Source: an uncultured Kiritimatiellota bacterium (lineage in GTDB: Bacteria > Verrucomicrobiota > Kiritimatiellia > RFP12 > UBA1067). From it: a stretch of 64,000 nt of DNA. Shown piece by piece: positions 60,420 to 64,000 of the stretch. Location: positions 3,589 through 67,588 of the forward strand of contig CAKUCX010000014.1 of assembly GCA_934643865.1 (NCBI GenBank). The letters run 5' to 3'. The first letter of the stretch is position 1. Each line of letters starts with the position of its first letter. Below the pieces are notes generated by a model. That model made no database searches. It had not been told where the DNA came from and saw only the letters and a program-made list of their open reading frames with translations. Position numbers and translations under genes: made by a program.

Positions 60420-63400
60420 CTAGCGCAGCAGCAGGACCGTCCCCTTCGGGCGGACATAGAGGCAGCCCGTGCCGCACACGAGGCCCGAGGGATGCGACGC
60501 ATCGACGTACCCCGCGACGGGGACGCCGCCGAGGCGCAGCCGCTCGACCTCGTTCGTCCCCGTGAAGTCGAGGCACAACCTCGCCGCGTTCCGGAGGTCG
60601 AGCATGAGCGCGTCGTCGATCTCAAGCGGCGCGTCCGGCGCGGGCCTCACGCTCACCTGGTCGATGAAGAACTCCGTGTCGGACGGATTCGCGCCCACCT
60701 GCAACGTCGTGCCGTTGGGGAGCGGCAGGCCGTTCAGCCCCCGGATGCCGAACGTGTACGTGCCGGCGGCAGGGACGTTGAAGAGCGTGCTGCGGAAGAC
60801 GAAGTTCGAGGCGTAGAGCGACGGCGTGCGGAAGATCTCGTTCGTCGCGCCCTGCGCGTCCACGAGGTAGAACAGCGCCTGGTTGCCGCCGTAGTTCCGG
60901 CTCGGCGGCGCGTTCTCGTAGATCCAGAGGCGCGACCGGGCCGAGAACGCGAGACGGTACGTCCCCGCCGCCGGGAACGCGAGCGCCTGCTCGGCCGAGC
61001 CGCACTGGCAGATGTCGAGCGCGAGCCGGCTCACGCCGTAGGTGTTGCCGTAGGCCTGCTGCGCGCCGCCCGACGGCCCGACCAACCGGCACGGATCGGA
61101 GATGTAGGCCCTGCTCTTCGCGGTGCTATTCGAGAAGACCGTGGTCGAGGTGTCGAGATTGCTGCGCAGCGTCCAGGCGGAGGTGTTCGCGAACGTCCCG
61201 TTCGTCACGAGTTCGCCGCCCGCGTCCTGGCGGACAAACTCCAGCTCGTCCAGGATCGCGCAGGACGTCGTCGTCCCCGTCGACGCCACCGTCCCCCGCA
61301 GGCGCAGGCGCACGGTGCGCGGCGCATCGAACGTGACCGCCTCCGGCAGCGTGGCGCGCGTCATCCTCGCCTTGTCAACGGACGCGAGCGCACCCAGCGG
61401 CCGCACCGCGCCGCCGTCCAGAAGCTCGCCCGCGAGGCCGTTGGCGCGGTTGGGCGAACGGCCGTTCCACTTGCAGGTGCTGCCTTCCGTGTTTTGGAAC
61501 GACGCCGCGCGCAGGCGCAGCTTCCACGTGCCCGCCGGGAGCGTGAAGGCGGCGGAGGTGGCGGATCCGGCGTTGCCGTAGAACGCGAGCTGCACGCCGC
61601 CGCGCGCCGAGCCCGCGCGGTAGCCGACGTTCGTCATGCCGCGCGTGACGAGGCAGACGTCGGGGTCTGCGCCCGTCTCGTCCGACTGCGCAAGCGTCCA
61701 GTCCGCCGCCGTGTGGCCCGCGTCGCGGGCATACCGCCCGTCCCACGCCATGTCCACCTGCTCGAAGTCCGCGTTCGGCGGGCAGACGACGGTCTCGGAG
61801 GAGAGGTCGGTGACGAGCCGGAAACGGAAGTCGTCGAGGACCGTGTGCGCATCGCCCGTCCCCACGGCATGGTCGAGGCGGAACGTGTACGCGCCCGCCC
61901 GGACGCCGCGCACGAGGAAACGCTGCTTCCGCATCGACGTACCCACGTAGCCGAAGGCCGTCCCGATCGGGGCCTCCGCGCCCGCGCCGTCGACGAGCGC
62001 GAGCTTGACCCATCCGCCCGCAACCGAGCCGGCGGCGCTGTCCATGCGCCCGCCCGTGAGGAACGTCAGCTCGTAGTCGCCGTCCGCCGGGAACGTGACC
62101 GTGTTCTCCACGACGCACCCCTGCTTGAGCGCCATGACGTTGTTCCCCTGGAAGGGGTAGTCGACGGGCCTGAACGCGTCCTTCTTCCCCCCGTCAAGCA
62201 TCCAATGACCCTTCCCGCCCTCGCCGTACAGGCTCGTCAAGTTGAGGAAATACTGGTTGGGGTATACGGCGGAGACCAGCTTCCAGTGGTCGGTCGTCTG
62301 TCCAAGGCTCAATTTCTTCTCGCCCGTCCCCGTCCAGTCCTCCATGTCCGCGTTCGGCAGCGCCGCAAAGACCTCGCCCGCGACGGCGGCAAGCCCCTTC
62401 TCGGCGGGCGGGCGGGCGGCGAGGACGAGCTCGCCCGCGCCCGAAACCACGAGCGACTTGACCTCCTCGGGCAGGCCGGCGACGCGCACGGAGACGTCCT
62501 TCTCGAGCGCGAGCGACGCGGCCCCGGCGGCGGCCGCGTCGGGCGCGTTCGCAACGACCAGGTTGTCGTAGCCGTCGCGCGTGACCGTGTAGGCGTCGCC
62601 CGCGCGCAGGGCCAGCTGCGGCTCGCCCGCGACGAGCGTGGCGGACGCCTCCACGCGCGTCGAGCCCGCGAACGGCTCCGTCATCGAATAGGCCTGCACG
62701 CGGCCCTCCTCCGCGAGGCGCAGCGTGCCCGCGCCCGTCACCTCGGCCGGGACGGCGGCGTCCACGGCGACGACCGCGCCCGCCGCCGTGCGCACCTCGA
62801 CCGCCGGCCCCGGCGCCGCCGGGCGCCACTTCCGCAGGAGGTAGGCCGCGACCTGCTCGCGCTCCAGCGCCGAGAGGCGGTTCGTGAAGACGACCACCTC
62901 GCCGAGCGCGTCGCCACCGGCGCGGCGGTACTGGGCGCTCCAGATGTTGCGGTCGTTGAAGAAGTTCCCGAGAAACCCGGCGACGTCCCCTGCGTCCCAC
63001 TCGTAGACGTAGGGTCCCGGCTCCACCTTGACGGCGGCCTCGTCGAACACCGCGCCGTTCAGGAGCGACCGCCCCTGAAAGACGCCCGGATTCATCGAGT
63101 TGGCCGACGCGTAGAGGCCCAGCGCGCCGTCGGTCAGCTGCGGATGCCAGAAGACCAGCGAGAGGCTCCCCATCGGGTAGCCCCAGGCGTTCTCCACGTA
63201 GCCCGAATAGAAGAGGTGGCGGATCTCGCCGATGTTGGCCGTCCGGGCCTTGCGCGAGCCGGGCTCGCAGAAGCCCATCCAAGAGCCCGACTGGCGGCCG
63301 TTGAAATGGACGTAGGAGAGCGCGGGCACGTCCGCGAAGGTCCTTGCGACGGGATGGAGGACGGCCTTCTCCCACACGCCCTCGGCGACCTCGTTCGTGA

Positions 63401-63857
63401 GCCAGCTCGTGCGCGCCGTCGCGCAGAAGTGGCGTGCGCCCCAGCTGCCGTCCGCCTCCCGCGTCTCGCGCGCGTCGTACCAAGTCGCGACACCCGTGTT
63501 GAGCGCGCTCGTCCCCTCGACGCGCGTGTCGGCCTTCGCCGCGTCAAACCACAGCGCGGCACGGCCGAGGACGTTCGACGGCACGGGGACGTCGCCCGGC
63601 GCGCCCCCGACGAGGTTCAGCGCGCCCTCGCGCACGGCGACGACGGCGGACGCCGAGGTGGCGAGGTTCGAGACCGCGAGCGTCCAGGCGCCCGCGCCGC
63701 TCTTCTCGACCTTCCCCGCCTCGGCGGCGAACCAGACCGGCTCCGTCTGCACCGCGTCGCCCGCCACGGACAGATCGACCGTCTCGCCGTCATCGACCAC
63801 GATGTCGGCCCCGCACAGCCCGGCGGCGCATGCGGCAAGAACAAAGAACGTCTTCAT
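60420..63857 (-). CDS. Secreted LamG/jelly-roll multidomain surface protein
   Basis: The 1145-residue protein has a signal peptide (MKTFFVLAACAAGLCG). It has the same plan as the 14604-17801 protein: a beta-strand passenger-like start (KVEKSGAGAWTLAVSNLA) and a LamG-like domain opening ALWFDAAKADTR with WYDARETRE and EVVVFTNRLSALEREQVAAYLLRKW. Three or four jelly-roll modules follow, with phrases such as GDYELTFLTGGRMD, GTWKLRLRAASF and GTYRLAFSARSRLW. The C-terminus ends YVRPKGTVLLLR. Probably displayed at the surface with glycan-binding modules, paired with the glycosidase downstream. Confidence 0.85.
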   Translation of the reverse strand: MKTFFVLAACAAGLCGADIVVDDGETVDLSVAGDAVQTEPVWFAAEAGKVEKSGAGAWTLAVSNLATSASAVVAVREGALNLVGGAPGDVPVPSNVLGRAALWFDAAKADTRVEGTSALNTGVATWYDARETREADGSWGARHFCATARTSWLTNEVAEGVWEKAVLHPVARTFADVPALSYVHFNGRQSGSWMGFCEPGSRKARTANIGEIRHLFYSGYVENAWGYPMGSLSLVFWHPQLTDGALGLYASANSMNPGVFQGRSLLNGAVFDEAAVKVEPGPYVYEWDAGDVAGFLGNFFNDRNIWSAQYRRAGGDALGEVVVFTNRLSALEREQVAAYLLRKWRPAAPGPAVEVRTAAGAVVAVDAAVPAEVTGAGTLRLAEEGRVQAYSMTEPFAGSTRVEASATLVAGEPQLALRAGDAYTVTRDGYDNLVVANAPDAAAAGAASLALEKDVSVRVAGLPEEVKSLVVSGAGELVLAARPPAEKGLAAVAGEVFAALPNADMEDWTGTGEKKLSLGQTTDHWKLVSAVYPNQYFLNLTSLYGEGGKGHWMLDGGKKDAFRPVDYPFQGNNVMALKQGCVVENTVTFPADGDYELTFLTGGRMDSAAGSVAGGWVKLALVDGAGAEAPIGTAFGYVGTSMRKQRFLVRGVRAGAYTFRLDHAVGTGDAHTVLDDFRFRLVTDLSSETVVCPPNADFEQVDMAWDGRYARDAGHTAADWTLAQSDETGADPDVCLVTRGMTNVGYRAGSARGGVQLAFYGNAGSATSAAFTLPAGTWKLRLRAASFQNTEGSTCKWNGRSPNRANGLAGELLDGGAVRPLGALASVDKARMTRATLPEAVTFDAPRTVRLRLRGTVASTGTTTSCAILDELEFVRQDAGGELVTNGTFANTSAWTLRSNLDTSTTVFSNSTAKSRAYISDPCRLVGPSGGAQQAYGNTYGVSRLALDICQCGSAEQALAFPAAGTYRLAFSARSRLWIYENAPPSRNYGGNQALFYLVDAQGATNEIFRTPSLYASNFVFRSTLFNVPAAGTYTFGIRGLNGLPLPNGTTLQVGANPSDTEFFIDQVSVRPAPDAPLEIDDALMLDLRNAARLCLDFTGTNEVERLRLGGVPVAGYVDASHPSGLVCGTGCLYVRPKGTVLLLR

Positions 63858-63917
63858 GCTGCGTCTCTCACTTTCTGCCCTCGTCGGCTTCGCCTTGCGG
63901 CCCACCATTACGTACAC

Positions 63918-63947
63918 AGTGTACCCCACGCGACGGGAAGCTGTCAA
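63918..63947 (-). promoter_or_regulatory. Promoter of the 63857-57696 operon
   Basis: Minus-strand TTGACA (63947-63942), 18 bp, TACACT (63923-63918). It has a perfect -35 and a good -10 without the TG extension. The leader is about 55 nt. Confidence 0.75.
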
Positions 63948-63977
63948 GCGCGGAAAGCGGAAAAGCGCGGAAAAGGC

Positions 63978-63997
63978 GGGGGGGGGGGGGGGGGGGG
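63978..63997. repeat. 20-base poly-G tract at the window end
   Basis: An uninterrupted run of 20 G three bases from the window edge, upstream of the promoter at 63918-63947. It may be a real C/G tract like those at 19163, 22717, 27212 and 42334, or a sequencing/assembly artefact. Confidence 0.8.
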
Positions 63998-64000
63998 ACC

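Overview
The window is GC-rich bacterial DNA whose long antisense ORFs are mostly codon-bias shadows. The gene content suggests an anaerobic, glycan-degrading member of the PVC superphylum, most like gut Kiritimatiellota/Verrucomicrobiota. That placement is inference from an HzsA-like (HZS_alpha-type) secreted protein, many large secreted glycosidase and LamG-type proteins, XylR-type AraC regulators and a Bacteroides/Wolinella-like frdCAB set. No rRNA, tRNA or phage genes were seen. Most genes lie on the minus strand.

Layout: 1-6545 holds an incomplete secreted protein, a tandem thioredoxin-domain protein and a GH110-like beta-helix protein, separated by two blocks of palindromic GC-rich repeats. 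6542-8188 is dapB-dapA. 8267-17801 is a three-gene secreted glycosidase/LamG operon, divergent from a XylR-type regulator (17958-19160). 19276-22800 is a large hybrid histidine kinase, convergent with pyrH. 23639-27143 is nth, a GH106-like enzyme and a small membrane protein in a chain of 4-bp overlaps. 27229-30736 is fumarate reductase/succinate dehydrogenase. 30816-35096 encodes a two-module glycosidase with a GH110-like C-terminus. 35208-41910 is an operon for an FGGY kinase, a DeoC-like aldolase, an iron alcohol dehydrogenase and an HzsA-like dihaem-motif protein. 42525-48090 holds an unrecognised basic protein, a repetitive surface protein and a second XylR-type regulator. 48107-57672 is mostly housekeeping (ELM1-like, NrnA, RRM protein, NahK-like kinase, C39-like protein, RNase R, SecG, HisI-like, GltX). 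57696-63857 is another glycosidase plus LamG-protein pair.

How it works together: secreted enzymes would cut host or plant glycans, possibly alpha-galactosyl, alpha-GalNAc and rhamnosyl linkages. LamG/beta-helix proteins sharing a C-terminal KGTLL-type tail may be surface-displayed. Released sugars may feed the kinase-aldolase-alcohol dehydrogenase route, with fumarate reduction as electron sink.

The most unusual items are: a 126/99-bp palindromic higher-order repeat; a 45-bp block shared by two distant promoters and linked to the second XylR-type regulator; a widespread extended -10 promoter that often sits 6-7 nt before the ATG (leaderless transcripts); and the HzsA-like/DeoC/FGGY operon with a 38-bp repeat array in its leader.
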